DNA of 64,000 bases from Lactiplantibacillus nangangensis (GCF_005405065.1 NZ_BJDI01000009.1:1-64000), one strand, 5' to 3'; shown: positions 21,996 to 32,030, counted from the first letter of the stretch. The notes: generated by a model not told the origin, from the letters alone. A program made the numbers and translations.

Positions 21996-22079
21996 CGCCT
22001 CATCTCCCTTTTTACTGACGCCAATCGTCACAACCAGCAACCCCGAAACTTTCGTCAGTTGTGACCATACTTGAGTTTA

Positions 22080-22109
22080 ATAATAGCATGAACGCTTAAC
22101 TTTTAGCAA
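22080..22109 (-). promoter_or_regulatory. mazF promoter
   Basis: On the minus strand TTGCTA (22104-22109) and TATTAT (22080-22085) are 18 bp apart with TGC just before the -10. The 5' leader that follows can form two competing stems (see findings). Confidence 0.65.
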
Positions 22110-22144
22110 CTGTTAACCCATCTCAGTCTTGGTCAAAAGCACTA

Positions 22145-22190
22145 AAAACGCCTGATAAAAGGACTTAAATATCCTTTTATCAGGCAATAA
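22145..22190 (-). terminator. alr terminator
   Basis: GCCTGATAAAAGGA and TCCTTTTATCAGGC form a perfect 14-bp stem, followed on the minus strand by GTTTTTAG. Confidence 0.9.
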
Positions 22191-22199
22191 AAATAGTTA

Positions 22200-23327
22200 T
22201 TATTCAGTATAAACTCTCGGTAAACGCGTTGCGAGTCCACAGGCAATTTCATAATGAATCGTGCCACAATAATCAGCAACCGATTGTAATGAAATCGACT
22301 GATTGCCGTCTTGGCCGACTAAAGTGACCTTTGAACCAACTGGCACCTCATGTGGTAAACGGACCATCAACTGGTCCATGCAGACACGGCCCACGATTTC
22401 ACAGAATTGACCGTCCACTAAAACATGGAAGCCTTGTAACCGGCGTTCATAACCGTCAGCATACCCAATCGGCACCGTCCCAATCCATTCATCTTGGTCA
22501 GCAGTGTAAGTGGCGCCATAACTGATCGACTTGCCACGCGCCAATTTTTTCACAAACGACAATTCAGCCGTCAATGACAACGCTGGTTGTAAATGATACG
22601 GCGCACTCAATTCAGTTCCTGATGGATTTAAGCCGTATAGGGCGACCCCAAATCGAATCATATTCCCGTTGCAAGCTTGATGCCATAAACTGGTCGCTGA
22701 ATTGGACACATGCACATAACGTGGCAATTCCGGCACGACGGCGATCAAAGCTTTCCAATTCGCTAATTGATGCGTAAAGTACGTGTCATCCGCTTGATCA
22801 GCCGTCGCGAAATGGGTAAAGATTCCTTCAAAGTCAAATGGTGACTTCCTTTGCGTCAAGGATTTCACGGCAACTGCTAGTTCAGCAGGCGTCTGAAAGC
22901 CAATCCGACCCATACCCGTATCTAGTGCTAGATGAACATGCAACGGTGTTTTAACTTGATTGGCCTGCAAAATTGATTGTGCTTGATCCAACCAAGCTTG
23001 TGATCCAACAGCGACCGAAATGTCTTTTTCAGCAATCAGTGGCGCATATTCTGGTTCAGTAATGCCTAAAACAAGAATTGGTTCCGTCAGCCCAGCTGCA
23101 CGCAAGGCCAGCGCTTCGTCCAAAATGGCGACACAGAAACCCGTGGCCCCGGCTTGTTTAGCCGCTTGGGCCACTTGAATAATCCCATGACCATAACCAT
23201 TGGCCTTGACGACGGCCCAAAGCTCCGTCAAAGGATCTTTGCGTGTCATTTCTTCATTAATGTTGTGTTTAATTGCCTGCAAGTCAATATTAACTTGTGT
23301 GTGGCGGTGTTCCCCAATTACAACCAT
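22200..23327 (-). CDS. alr: Alanine racemase
   Basis: This 375-residue PLP enzyme makes D-alanine for peptidoglycan and teichoic acids. The PLP lysine is in [11 protein letters not shown] near the N-terminus, and the family motifs [19 protein letters not shown] and YGATY are present. ATG 23327 overlaps the stop of acpS (TGATG), so translation is coupled; the frame is open for 23 further codons upstream but only inside acpS. The acpS-alr-mazF order matches bacilli and L. plantarum. Confidence 0.96.
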   Translation of the reverse strand: MVVIGEHRHTQVNIDLQAIKHNINEEMTRKDPLTELWAVVKANGYGHGIIQVAQAAKQAGATGFCVAILDEALALRAAGLTEPILVLGITEPEYAPLIAEKDISVAVGSQAWLDQAQSILQANQVKTPLHVHLALDTGMGRIGFQTPAELAVAVKSLTQRKSPFDFEGIFTHFATADQADDTYFTHQLANWKALIAVVPELPRYVHVSNSATSLWHQACNGNMIRFGVALYGLNPSGTELSAPYHLQPALSLTAELSFVKKLARGKSISYGATYTADQDEWIGTVPIGYADGYERRLQGFHVLVDGQFCEIVGRVCMDQLMVRLPHEVPVGSKVTLVGQDGNQSISLQSVADYCGTIHYEIACGLATRLPRVYTE

Positions 23328-23689
23328 CACGATTTGCCTCTTTCCAATATAACTTGTGTCATCACTAACTGATCTGTGTGCGAAATTGAAATCCAAGCGG
23401 CCCCATCAAATGGCTGACGGGTGATTTCTGGTTTGCCAAGGTCATTGTCCAAAATTTCAATCTCTTTAAAACCAACTTGGCTCCCAATGCCAGTCCCAAA
23501 AGCTTTACTGTAAGACTCTTTGGCTGAAAAACGGCCTGCTAAAAATTCAACTTGGCGTTTCGGCCCATAACTGTTAAATACAGCTAATTCGGCCGGCGTT
23601 AGGACCTTTTCAGGCAACTTCAAGCCAGCCTTGAGCATCGTCGCAATTCTTGATAATTCAGTTAAATCAATACCCGTGCCATAAATCAT
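23327..23689 (-). CDS. acpS: Holo-[acyl-carrier-protein] synthase
   Basis: AcpS (120 residues, normal length) transfers phosphopantetheine from CoA to acyl carrier protein. The two signature motifs GTGIDLTEL (start) and [16 protein letters not shown] (middle) contain the Mg-binding Asp and Glu. It precedes alr with a 1-bp overlap. The region upstream (23690-23860) is short and holds the cshA terminator, which converges from the other side of the same strand; acpS likely has its own promoter there. Confidence 0.95.
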   Translation of the reverse strand: MIYGTGIDLTELSRIATMLKAGLKLPEKVLTPAELAVFNSYGPKRQVEFLAGRFSAKESYSKAFGTGIGSQVGFKEIEILDNDLGKPEITRQPFDGAAWISISHTDQLVMTQVILERGKS

Positions 23690-23857
23690 TGGTGGGACCG
23701 CCTTTCAATGATGATGTTTCCAATTTACCACAGTTACCACCGACATAACAGGGTTGTTCAGGTGCAACTTTTTCATTCAGGCATGAAAGGCGTTTTCTTG
23801 GTCGGCCTGCTATCCAAACTAACCTTTGCGGCTCACCCTAATTTTAGCATTTCACGG

Positions 23858-23890
23858 CACAAAAAAAGCCGAGCAAACGCTCGACTTTTC
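23858..23890 (-). terminator. cshA terminator
   Basis: On the minus strand GTCGAGC, GTTT, GCTCGGC then TTTTTTT. Confidence 0.9.
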
Positions 23891-23941
23891 GGCTAATTGA
23901 ACCCAACGGCTCAGATTAGTTTGTTATTTCAATTGTTTAGC

Positions 23942-25567
23942 TTAATCGTTAGTCCGGATGGTGAAGTTCCGCTTGCTACTTTGCTTACGGCCTTCATCAT
24001 GGTTACGGTTGTTGCTGCGGTTGTCTTCACGACTGCGGCTACCATAACCACCACTCTTACGATCGTTGCTACCGCCATTACGACGGTCGCTGCTACGATG
24101 ATCATCGCGGCTCCGACCATTGTGAGAGTACCCGCCTCGACGGTCATTCCCACCGCGGCTACCACCGTTACCACTACGGTTACGATTGCGGTTACCACCA
24201 CGATAACCACCGCCACGACGATTGCCACCGCCGCCGCCTTTATGGCGAGGTAATGGCCGTTCTGGGGTGATCTTAACTGGAACGGCAGTTGCGTCGTCCT
24301 TCGTTAAGTCATTCAGTAAAGCAGCGACTAAGTCAGTTGCATCATATTTAGCTAATAATTCAGCGGCTTGGTCAGCATACTTTTCAGTCTTCGTCTTAGC
24401 AACCAATGAATCAACATTAGCTTCGGCAGCGGCGATTTGGCCGGCAAAAGCTTCTGCATCTGTTGGTGGCTTCAATGGTAACATGCGCTTCTTGGTCAAC
24501 TTTTCGATGACCCGCAAGTATTCCATTTCGTTAGGCGTAACGAAGGTCAATGAGACCCCTTTATGTCCGGCACGGCCAGTACGGCCAACACGATGAACAT
24601 AACTGTCTGGATCCTGTGGAATATCGTAGTTGTAAACATGGGTCACACCAGAAACATCAAGTCCCCGGGCAGCCACATCGGTTGCAACTAAAATATCCAA
24701 TTTACCAGCCTTGAATTGACGCATAATTTGCGTCCGACGTTGTTGACTCAAGTCACCATGAATCCCAGCGGCATTGTAGCCACGAGCTTCAAGGCCTTTT
24801 GACAATTCGTCAACCCGGCGCTTAGTCCGACCAAAGACGATCGTCAATTCAGGTGCCTGAACATCGAATAAACGGGTCATGATATCGAACTTTTCAAATT
24901 CTTTTGCTTTAACGTAATATTGATCAACTGTATCAGCGGTCAATTCTTTTGCTTTAATTTTTACATGGTGTGGTTCAGTCATGAACTGAACACCGATACG
25001 TTTGATTTCAGGGGGCATCGTTGCTGAGAAGAGCATCGTTTGCCGTTCTGAAGGGACTTGTTTGATAATTGATTCAATATCATCCAAGAAACCCATGTCT
25101 AACATTTCATCGGCTTCATCTAAGACCAACATCTTAACATGGTCTAATTTGACCGTGCCGCGACGAATATGGTCCAATAAACGACCTGGCGTCCCAACAA
25201 TCACTTGTGGGTGTTGCTTCAGGTTTCTGATTTGACGACGGATGTCAGAACCGCCGTAGACAACTTGGACTTTCGCCCGTTCGTCTTTACCCAAACGGAA
25301 GATTTCTTCCTGCGTTTGGATTGCTAATTCACGCGTTGGTGAAATAACTAGAGCTTGAATGTTAGGATTATCAAAATCCAAACGTTGTAGGATTGGCAAT
25401 GCAAACGCGGCGGTTTTACCGGTACCGGTTTGAGCTTGACCAATCACGTCTTTCCCATCAAGCACCATTGGAATGGTTTCTGCTTGGATAGGGGTGGCTT
25501 CTTCATAGCCTGCTCGGGTAACTGCTTTAAGTAGGCTATCGGATAAGCCTAGTTCTGTAAACTTCAA
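23942..25567 (-). CDS. cshA: DEAD-box RNA helicase CshA
   Basis: This 541-residue helicase unwinds RNA in mRNA decay, ribosome assembly and cold adaptation. The helicase motifs are complete: AQTGTGKT, PTRELA, LDEADEML, SATMP and HRVGRTGRAG. A C-terminal region (about residues 440-535) is a Gly/Arg/Asn/Ser-rich RNA-binding tail (RRGGGYRGGNRNRN and similar), whose antisense frames give spurious Thr/Val-rich reading frames. The start is TTG at 25567, with AGGAGG 8 nt upstream. Long leader and cold-shock-type regulation are possible but not shown. Confidence 0.95.
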   Translation of the reverse strand: MKFTELGLSDSLLKAVTRAGYEEATPIQAETIPMVLDGKDVIGQAQTGTGKTAAFALPILQRLDFDNPNIQALVISPTRELAIQTQEEIFRLGKDERAKVQVVYGGSDIRRQIRNLKQHPQVIVGTPGRLLDHIRRGTVKLDHVKMLVLDEADEMLDMGFLDDIESIIKQVPSERQTMLFSATMPPEIKRIGVQFMTEPHHVKIKAKELTADTVDQYYVKAKEFEKFDIMTRLFDVQAPELTIVFGRTKRRVDELSKGLEARGYNAAGIHGDLSQQRRTQIMRQFKAGKLDILVATDVAARGLDVSGVTHVYNYDIPQDPDSYVHRVGRTGRAGHKGVSLTFVTPNEMEYLRVIEKLTKKRMLPLKPPTDAEAFAGQIAAAEANVDSLVAKTKTEKYADQAAELLAKYDATDLVAALLNDLTKDDATAVPVKITPERPLPRHKGGGGGNRRGGGYRGGNRNRNRSGNGGSRGGNDRRGGYSHNGRSRDDHRSSDRRNGGSNDRKSGGYGSRSREDNRSNNRNHDEGRKQSSKRNFTIRTND

Positions 25568-25718
25568 ATATGTTTCCTCCTAAGGATGACGCCATGGGAT
25601 TACTGATAGCTAGGAAAAAATCCGTTCCCCGTAACACGCTGTCATGTAAGCCAACGGCCTGACTTTCAAATAGTACAACTGAATTATCATACACCGGTTA
25701 TTGTAAATTAGCAAGAAA

Positions 25719-25798
25719 GACCACTGCTGATTAACCGGCACAAATGAGCTCACTAATTATTGTTAGCGTCACCACTTCCCAGTTAATCACCAGTGGTC
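25719..25798. other. 80-bp imperfect hairpin between murF and cshA
   Basis: GACCACTGcTGATTAACcgg at the left pairs with the complementary sequence ending at 25798 (GTTAATCAcCAGTGGTC), 16 or more pairs with one mismatch around a loop of about 40 nt. It follows the murF stop on the minus strand. A short T-poor flank makes it an unusual terminator or a degenerate repeat. Confidence 0.6.
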
Positions 25799-25840
25799 AA
25801 TTGAACCAATCAGTGAAAATTCATTAAAAACTTTATTTAG

Positions 25841-27217
25841 TTAAACCTCTAAGGCTGCTAAGACATTTTCCAAATGGATGCCATGGCTGCCTTTTAACAG
25901 GACTTCATCATCTGCACCAATCGCCTGTTTTAAATCGGCAATCAACTGTGGTTGTCCCGCAGTTGGATAGTAATGAATTGCTGACGCAGGATACTTGTCA
26001 GCTAAGGCTTGTGCCAAGGCCACCATGTGTGAGCCATTCAAATAAACGCTTTGAATCAAACTTGGATCAAGCTCACTAGCCAAACTAGCATGCAGGTCAT
26101 CCGCCTGTTCACCTAATTCTAACATATCACCCAAAACTGCGATACGTTTGCCATTAGTTGGGACGGCCGAGAAAGCTGCTAAAACGCGCTTGGCGGCGGT
26201 CGGATTAGAATTATAGACGTCACTCAAAATGGCTTCACCATCGGCCCCAGTCAACCATTCTGTCCGATTTTCGGTTGGAATAAAACTGGCAATGGCCTTT
26301 TGAGCTGCCGCTGGACGAACATGGAATGTATTCCCAACCAATAACGCTGCCAACGCATTGTTAACGTTATAAGCGCCCATCATCGGAATCGTATAAGTTT
26401 CATCTGGCCAAAGGTTCGTTTTAAAACTCGTGCTAGCACGACTCGTTTGGACGGCGCTACCAGCCAAGGTATTAGTCTCATTCAAACCAAAAGTCAGTTT
26501 GCGTTGTGCAACACTCGCACTGCGTTCCTGTAACAGTGGTTCATCACCATTGAAAATAAAGGTGCCGTCTTCTTTTAAGCCGTGAATGATTTCCATTTTG
26601 GCATCCGCAATTTTATCACGCGTCCCGAAGAACTCAATGTGAGCTTCCCCAATCATCGTGATCACGGCGACATCTGGTTGGACTAAACGACTCAAAAAGT
26701 CGAGTTCGCCGAAATGATCCATCCCCATTTCGACCACAACGACTTCGGTATTGGGTTCCATACTTAACAACGTAATTGGCACGCCAATTTGATTGTTAAA
26801 GTTGGCGTGTGTCTTGGTCACATTGAACTGCGTACTTAGAACACTCGCAATCATATCCTTGGTCGTGGTCTTACCGTTACTACCAGTCACTGCAACGACT
26901 TTGGGATTGATCTTTTGTAAATAATATTGGCCTAATTGTTGTAACGCCTTGAGCGTGTCCGCTACTAAAATAACTGGAATTGCAGTGGGGGCACTGTCCG
27001 CATGGTCGCTGGCCCATAAGGTCGCAACGGCGCCATTATCGATCGCATTTTGAACAAATTTGTGGCCGTCATTTTCACCGATTAAGGGAATAAATAACTC
27101 GCCAGCGGTCAAATGCCGACTGTCAAAAGCCACCCCAGTCACATTAACGTCGGGCCAAGCTTGTTCAGCATTATCGGCTTGAACCGCTTTTGCAATTTCG
27201 GTAACTTGCATCTTCAT
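25841..27217 (-). CDS. murF: UDP-MurNAc-tripeptide:D-Ala-D-Ala ligase MurF
   Basis: This 458-residue cytoplasmic ligase adds D-Ala-D-Ala (or another dipeptide) to UDP-MurNAc-tripeptide. The ATP site VTGSNGKTTTKDM, the central motif MGMDHFGEL and the C-terminal NSNPTA region with GDMLELGEQ are all present. I chose the start MKMQVTE at 27217, 10 nt after TGGAGCG; the frame is open for 35 more codons upstream, but those lack family similarity. In lactobacilli murF often precedes cshA as here. Both act at basic growth functions. Confidence 0.95.
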   Translation of the reverse strand: MKMQVTEIAKAVQADNAEQAWPDVNVTGVAFDSRHLTAGELFIPLIGENDGHKFVQNAIDNGAVATLWASDHADSAPTAIPVILVADTLKALQQLGQYYLQKINPKVVAVTGSNGKTTTKDMIASVLSTQFNVTKTHANFNNQIGVPITLLSMEPNTEVVVVEMGMDHFGELDFLSRLVQPDVAVITMIGEAHIEFFGTRDKIADAKMEIIHGLKEDGTFIFNGDEPLLQERSASVAQRKLTFGLNETNTLAGSAVQTSRASTSFKTNLWPDETYTIPMMGAYNVNNALAALLVGNTFHVRPAAAQKAIASFIPTENRTEWLTGADGEAILSDVYNSNPTAAKRVLAAFSAVPTNGKRIAVLGDMLELGEQADDLHASLASELDPSLIQSVYLNGSHMVALAQALADKYPASAIHYYPTAGQPQLIADLKQAIGADDEVLLKGSHGIHLENVLAALEV

Positions 27218-27472
27218 ATGAATTAAACGCTCCATTCGTGGTGATCCGCTTACGGTCACCAAATTACTGACTAATGTGTCATCTACTTCTCGTATAGCTG
27301 AATTAATTTTAGCTACTCGCATTTGAAATTATACCACTTTGGGTCCCTAGACACTATGAACCGTTCAAATAGGTTTATTTGACTAAACTTGATCCGTGTT
27401 TTCCCCTGACGAACAACTCGTCCCTGACATCTATCAATTACGCTTTTTTCGCCAAAAAGCATCTCATTTTGC

Positions 27473-27525
27473 TAAAAAAAGTTCCATGGTCAGTGACCCA
27501 ACGAACTGGGTCTGATCATGGAACG
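27473..27525 (-). terminator. Terminator of the 27547 gene
   Basis: GTTCCATGgTCAGtGACCCA (27481-27500) pairs with TGGGTCtGATCATGGAAC, followed on the minus strand by seven T residues. Confidence 0.9.
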
Positions 27526-27546
27526 CTGATTGTGTCGCATACTTTT

Positions 27547-28335
27547 TTAAAGATGGTCTTCAAAAGCTAATTTGTCATGAATTTGTAGTCCCCACTCGCC
27601 GGAAACCAGATTAAAGCGTAAAGTAGCCACATTATGTGTCCGATGGGTCTCACTTGTCCGGGCAGGGTCAAAGACTTCAATATCGTCGTTTTCCAGTTCT
27701 GTGTGAACAGGCACTAACAATTGACGTTGACGCACCATTGATTGATCAAAATAAATGAACAAGCCATCTGGCATTAACCGCACCAATTGTTTGAGAATCG
27801 TTTCGGGCACTTTCGGCACGCTTAACGACCGCATAAACATTCGGCGGCCACGATAAGCGGCCAATGTATGCCGCACGATTGACGCACTCAGCACATGACT
27901 AAAAGCCGAAATATAATAGAAATAAAGTTTAATTCCACCATTACGTTGTTCCAAGAAAACATAATGATTTCGTAGTTTGTAGTTGAAAGGTGACCGAATC
28001 GGCCGATCCATATGACCTAGATAGAGTAACTCAGCAATTTCAGTCGCAGTCAGAAAGTCTAAATCGCCGACTTCATCGTAGTCTAGCCATTTGACCGGCA
28101 AATCGTGACTCTGCAACAAATAACGCCGAATCTCATTTTCGTCATTAATAACGTTCAAGCCAGTATGCGCATTGACCGCATGGACGTCGTCATCAATACC
28201 AACTAGTGAGACAAGGTTATCTGGCAAGCGTTTCACGCCGTGCACAAAGTCACTCTGGTCGATGCCATAAGCAAAGACTAAATTATCAAGTTTTTCTAAA
28301 TTGGCGTAAATATATCTGCGTTGCAACGGACTCAC
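27547..28335 (-). CDS. Conserved-looking hypothetical protein
   Basis: I do not recognise this 262-residue soluble protein. It has no signal peptide or membrane segment, and is rich in Leu, Arg, Tyr and Asp, with an aromatic stretch (GGIKLYFYYISAFSHVL) and an acidic patch (DGLFIYFDQS). No catalytic motif is obvious. GTG 28335 opens the frame, but AAAGAG abuts it, so TTG 28326 (giving QRRYIYANLEK) fits ribosome spacing better. It is followed by a strong terminator and lies downstream of lemA-htpX on the same strand, possibly in that transcript. Confidence 0.6.
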   Translation of the reverse strand: MSPLQRRYIYANLEKLDNLVFAYGIDQSDFVHGVKRLPDNLVSLVGIDDDVHAVNAHTGLNVINDENEIRRYLLQSHDLPVKWLDYDEVGDLDFLTATEIAELLYLGHMDRPIRSPFNYKLRNHYVFLEQRNGGIKLYFYYISAFSHVLSASIVRHTLAAYRGRRMFMRSLSVPKVPETILKQLVRLMPDGLFIYFDQSMVRQRQLLVPVHTELENDDIEVFDPARTSETHRTHNVATLRFNLVSGEWGLQIHDKLAFEDHL

Positions 28336-28395
28336 TCTTTCAAAAACCTATTTATTTATATTATAAGCCGAACACTTACAAATAGCTGACTTTTG

Positions 28396-29295
28396 TCACA
28401 TTTTTTCCAAACGGGCGATCCGATCAGCCATTGGTGGATGTGTGTCAAACAGATGTGTCCATGATTTCTTGGCCTTAAAAGGATCCGAAATATATAAGGC
28501 CGCACTACTAGGATCAGCCTTTTGCATCGGTTGACTGTCATCAATCTTAGTCAAAGCATCGATCAGGCCTTTAGGATTCCGGGTTAATTCAACCCCACCC
28601 GCATCCGCCAAATATTCGCGGTTCCGGGACAAGGCCATCTGAGCCAAACTCGCTGCCAGTGGCGCCAAGATGATCACAATCACTGACAAGAGCATCAAAA
28701 CAAGTTGAATGCTACCATTGCCTTCGCGGTCATTATCGCGCCGTCGACCGCCACCCCACCAAAAGGAGTTCAATCCCCAGTTGACGAGCAGACTGATTGC
28801 GGCCGTTAACGCTAACGAAATCGTCTGTAACCGAATATCATAGTTACGCACGTGCGTCATTTCGTGACCGATAACGCCTTCCATTTCTTCACGATTCAAC
28901 CGTGCTTGAATCCCAGTCGTGACCGCCACTGCGGCATGTTCAGGATTGTTGCCCGTCGCAAATGCATTGGGGCTTTCATCCTCAATAATGAAGACCCGTG
29001 GCATGGGAACTTTAGCCACTAAGGCCATATCTTCCACAATATGCCACAGCTCTGGATCATCGTCGGCCGAATGCAGTTCACGTGCATGGTTCATATTCAT
29101 CACGACATCTGTGGATTGACCGACCATGATTCCGGTGTAGACTAACGCAATCACGACGGCCATTACTAATCCCGCGACACTACTATTAAAAAAGACATAC
29201 CCGACTGCCGCGCCAATAACAGCCACTAACACGACAAAAGCGGCCATCACGTATACCGTGTGCCGCTTGTTGCGGGCAATTTGCTCAAATAACAT
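28396..29295 (-). CDS. htpX: Membrane zinc metalloprotease HtpX
   Basis: This 299-residue M48-family protease takes part in membrane protein quality control together with FtsH. Two membrane segments near the N-terminus (about 15-52), the zinc motif HEMTH ([13 protein letters not shown]), a later membrane pair, and the third ligand Glu in the [10 protein letters not shown] region are visible. The ATG at 29295 (MLFEQIARN) has AGAGGTT at 8 nt, better than the ATG two codons upstream. It follows lemA after 11 bp; the lemA-htpX pair is common in Bacillota. Confidence 0.95.
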   Translation of the reverse strand: MLFEQIARNKRHTVYVMAAFVVLVAVIGAAVGYVFFNSSVAGLVMAVVIALVYTGIMVGQSTDVVMNMNHARELHSADDDPELWHIVEDMALVAKVPMPRVFIIEDESPNAFATGNNPEHAAVAVTTGIQARLNREEMEGVIGHEMTHVRNYDIRLQTISLALTAAISLLVNWGLNSFWWGGGRRRDNDREGNGSIQLVLMLLSVIVIILAPLAASLAQMALSRNREYLADAGGVELTRNPKGLIDALTKIDDSQPMQKADPSSAALYISDPFKAKKSWTHLFDTHPPMADRIARLEKM

Positions 29296-29306
29296 GGGCA
29301 TAACCT

Positions 29307-29867
29307 CTAATCATCGAATGAGACTTTAGGTGCTGCTTTTTCTGCTTCTGGTACTGCCAAGAATTCCACCTTTTCAAAGTGATGAATACCGGCAACCAAA
29401 TTAGATGGAAATTGTTGTAATTTCATATTGTAACTGGCCGCACTGGAATTGAAGAGTTGCCGTGAATAAGCAATCTTGTTTTCCGTGTTGGTCAATTCTT
29501 CCATTAATTTGCTGAACTCTTGGTTAGCTTTTAAATCTGGATAAGCTTCTGCTAACGCAAAAATGCTCTTTAATGAATTCGTTAATTGATCCGAAATGGC
29601 CATCGCTTGTTGATGATCACCAGTTGGGACCTGAGTCATTTGGTTACGTAGTGACACAACTTGTTCCAAGGTACTCTTTTCATGCTTGGCGTACCCTTTG
29701 ACCGTGCTAACTAAGTTAGGAATCAAATCATTTCGCCGTTTCAACTGAACGTCGATCTGGCTCCAAGCTTCTTGCGTGTACATCCGTGACTTGACCAGCC
29801 CGTTATAGATAATCACATAGGCTGCGATCACGATTAAAATCACCGCAATAATTATTAATCCAACCAT
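29307..29867 (-). CDS. lemA: LemA family protein
   Basis: This 186-residue protein has an N-terminal membrane segment (about residues 1-22), then the LemA helical domain ([20 protein letters not shown] ... [19 protein letters not shown] ... [20 protein letters not shown]). Its biochemical role is unknown; pairing with HtpX suggests a membrane quality-control partner. ATG 29867 lies 9 nt after AGGAGG; the longer frame begins at a TTG inside that site. Confidence 0.92.
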   Translation of the reverse strand: MVGLIIIAVILIVIAAYVIIYNGLVKSRMYTQEAWSQIDVQLKRRNDLIPNLVSTVKGYAKHEKSTLEQVVSLRNQMTQVPTGDHQQAMAISDQLTNSLKSIFALAEAYPDLKANQEFSKLMEELTNTENKIAYSRQLFNSSAASYNMKLQQFPSNLVAGIHHFEKVEFLAVPEAEKAAPKVSFDD

Positions 29868-29947
29868 CAAGTGGGACCTCCTCAAATATTCTAGTACGCT
29901 TCTATTGTAACGTGAAACCTCAGTGAACCACAGTAAGTCGTCAAAAT

Positions 29948-30652
29948 TTAATATTTGTTATTAAAGTGACTCGTAAACGACTTCTGAACTGCTTGCGGGG
30001 CTTGGTCGAATGACCATTGTTGGACGTACTTGCCGCGAATCATTAACCGCCCAGCCCCAGTCTTGTCACAAGTAATCAGGGTAACGAGTTTTTGACCCGG
30101 TACATCGTCGATGACTTGCACATCTGTCGCCTGGATAAAAGTGCGTTCACTCGTCCGGTAGGCATAAATATTTTTAGCATCTGACAAATAGATCATCTGA
30201 CCGACCTGACTCTTATAATACAGTGGACTAAAAAGGGCACCGTGTTTGATCATGTGATGACCAGCTAAGGCGTAATTCCCCGTTCCCATCGTTTGATCAG
30301 CTTTCATCGTCCCGGCAGCCAAGGCCAACGTTTCGTTGCTGACCCCCTTGCCAATCGGCAGATACAGTTCGACCGACGGGATTGAAATTGACCCGATCAC
30401 ATTAATGGCGCTTTTATTTAATCGCGCTTTAGCAACCGTTTGAAAGTCCAGCGACTTCACCTTCGTAAAATCAAAGTTGCCAGCTTTCTTTTTATTTTTA
30501 GCAACGGACTTGGTCGTCACGGTTGGCGAATATGAGCTGACCAACCAACTCTTGATTTGTTCATTGAAAATCAATGCCAATGACAACGCAATCAAGAGGA
30601 CAAAGACGACGCGGCCTAACCATTTTAAAACCGGATGTTGCTTCGGCTGCAT
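29948..30652 (-). CDS. srtA: Class A sortase
   Basis: This 234-residue transpeptidase cuts LPxTG-type sorting signals (LPQTxE in L. plantarum) and joins proteins to the cell wall. The N-terminal membrane anchor spans about residues 14-32. The catalytic His132 (YALAGHHM), Cys195 (TLITCDKTG) and Arg206 (RLMIRG) are in place. It stands alone and diverges from the BaeRF gene at 30852. No substrate protein with an LPxTG signal is in this window. Confidence 0.95.
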   Translation of the reverse strand: MQPKQHPVLKWLGRVVFVLLIALSLALIFNEQIKSWLVSSYSPTVTTKSVAKNKKKAGNFDFTKVKSLDFQTVAKARLNKSAINVIGSISIPSVELYLPIGKGVSNETLALAAGTMKADQTMGTGNYALAGHHMIKHGALFSPLYYKSQVGQMIYLSDAKNIYAYRTSERTFIQATDVQVIDDVPGQKLVTLITCDKTGAGRLMIRGKYVQQWSFDQAPQAVQKSFTSHFNNKY

Positions 30653-30851
30653 TTTCCCATCTCCCCCATAAACTTAACCACTCAAACAATCGCAGTATAC
30701 GGTAAATATACCTTAATTATCGTCAATAAGAAAGTACCGGACTTGAGTTTTTTAGTAAATTATTAATATCTTATGATAAGCATAACACTTGCATAATCAC
30801 AATAAAACCTGTTATCCTGTTAATACTAACTAAAGAAAGTAGGTTGGACCT

Positions 30852-31985
30852 ATGGATATTATGGTAAAAAATGATCTCAATCAACTCATGCAACAGCGCG
30901 ATGCTGGACCATTCATCGCCATCTATCTAAATACTGAAGCTGTTTTAAATGACTTATCTCACCGCCGCTTACAACTCAAGCAACTCGTGACCGAAGCCCA
31001 GACCCAGTTGGCCCAACACTTTCCTAAAACTGACTTTGGCCCGTTTAAAGCCCAATTGAGCGACCTGACTGACGATAATAGTTTCTGGCTGCAACATACC
31101 GGCCCACAAACTGGCTTAATTGTGAACGCGGAGACGCTCCGAATTTTTGACTTACAAATTCCAACTAAAAACCACGTCATCGTCAATAGTATGCCGCCAA
31201 TTCGGCCAATTTTAGCTGATCGACAACATCAATTTGATTTCGACTTACTTGCCATCAGCGAAACGACAATGGCGCTCTATCATCAACGTCAAGGCGACTT
31301 TGTTGAAGTCATTTTGCCAGAAGACGCGCCGGCCACGATGACCCAGACTTTAGGGGAAGAGAAACGTGGCGGTGACTTAAACTTTAACTCAAGTCCTGCG
31401 CATGGCTTGAACTATCACGGCCACAACGCTAAGGCGGAAGAACGCGCAGTTGACCAACGTAACTATTACTTGCAAGTCGATCAATATGTTCGCGAGTGTT
31501 CACAAGCGACACAACGCCCACTAATTCTAATGGGGCTACCAGTTAACCAAGCGATGTATCGTAAACTCAGCAAGAATCCTTATCTGTCACAGCATTTGAT
31601 GGTCGACCGGTCATCGAATGGCTTAACTACCGCCGAAATTCAAACGGCAACCGAACCTGTGCAGACCAAGTGGCACACACAATTAGCGGATATTTTACTT
31701 GAACGTTACGATACGGCCAAATCACGCCAGCTCACACTCGATGATCCATTTGATATGATTACGCCTGCGTTACATGGCCGCATTGAGACTTTAATCATTG
31801 CCGCCGATGCGCAAGTAAGTGGCACGATGACTGCCGATGGGCTCCAAGCGACTGGCATTGCTTTACCGGATAACTTGATTGATGATCTTGTCGACGTTGT
31901 GATGAGCAAACAGGGCCAGATTCGTATTATTCCAGCCGAGCGGATGCCTGTCGAAACAGCTGCCCTCGCGCTACTCCGTTACTAA
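30852..31985 (+). CDS. BaeRF-family (eRF1-like) protein
   Basis: This 377-residue protein has the layout of the bacterial archaeo-eukaryotic release factor (BaeRF) families: an N-terminal region (IAIYLNTEAV ... LKQLVTEAQ), a middle part (FDFDLLAISETTMALYHQ), and a C-terminal RNase-like domain (TLIIAADAQVSGTM). It is related in fold to eRF1/Pelota proteins. A canonical GGQ loop is not evident; GGDLNF sits near the place. Function in bacteria is unknown; ribosome rescue or hibernation has been suggested. ATG 30852 or the ATG at 30861 could be used. A clear terminator follows. Confidence 0.72.
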   Translation: MDIMVKNDLNQLMQQRDAGPFIAIYLNTEAVLNDLSHRRLQLKQLVTEAQTQLAQHFPKTDFGPFKAQLSDLTDDNSFWLQHTGPQTGLIVNAETLRIFDLQIPTKNHVIVNSMPPIRPILADRQHQFDFDLLAISETTMALYHQRQGDFVEVILPEDAPATMTQTLGEEKRGGDLNFNSSPAHGLNYHGHNAKAEERAVDQRNYYLQVDQYVRECSQATQRPLILMGLPVNQAMYRKLSKNPYLSQHLMVDRSSNGLTTAEIQTATEPVQTKWHTQLADILLERYDTAKSRQLTLDDPFDMITPALHGRIETLIIAADAQVSGTMTADGLQATGIALPDNLIDDLVDVVMSKQGQIRIIPAERMPVETAALALLRY

Positions 31986-32000
31986 AATTGAACCGACCTA

Positions 32001-32030
32001 AAAAAACACGTCAGCTGGCGTGTTTTTTCG
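32001..32030 (+). terminator. Terminator of the BaeRF gene
   Basis: AAAACACGTCAGCTGGCGTGTTTTTT: a short perfect stem with A-run and T-run, usable in both directions. On the other side the 32126 gene converges. Confidence 0.85.

Noticed and set aside
21996-22199. A mazE antitoxin between alr and mazF
   Set aside because: The 200-bp space holds a terminator, promoter and leader, with no frame of MazE size.
23897-24253. Plus-strand Thr/Val/Ala-rich reading frame
   Set aside because: It is the antisense of the Gly/Arg-rich tail of cshA; repetitive codons keep all frames open. No ribosome binding site.
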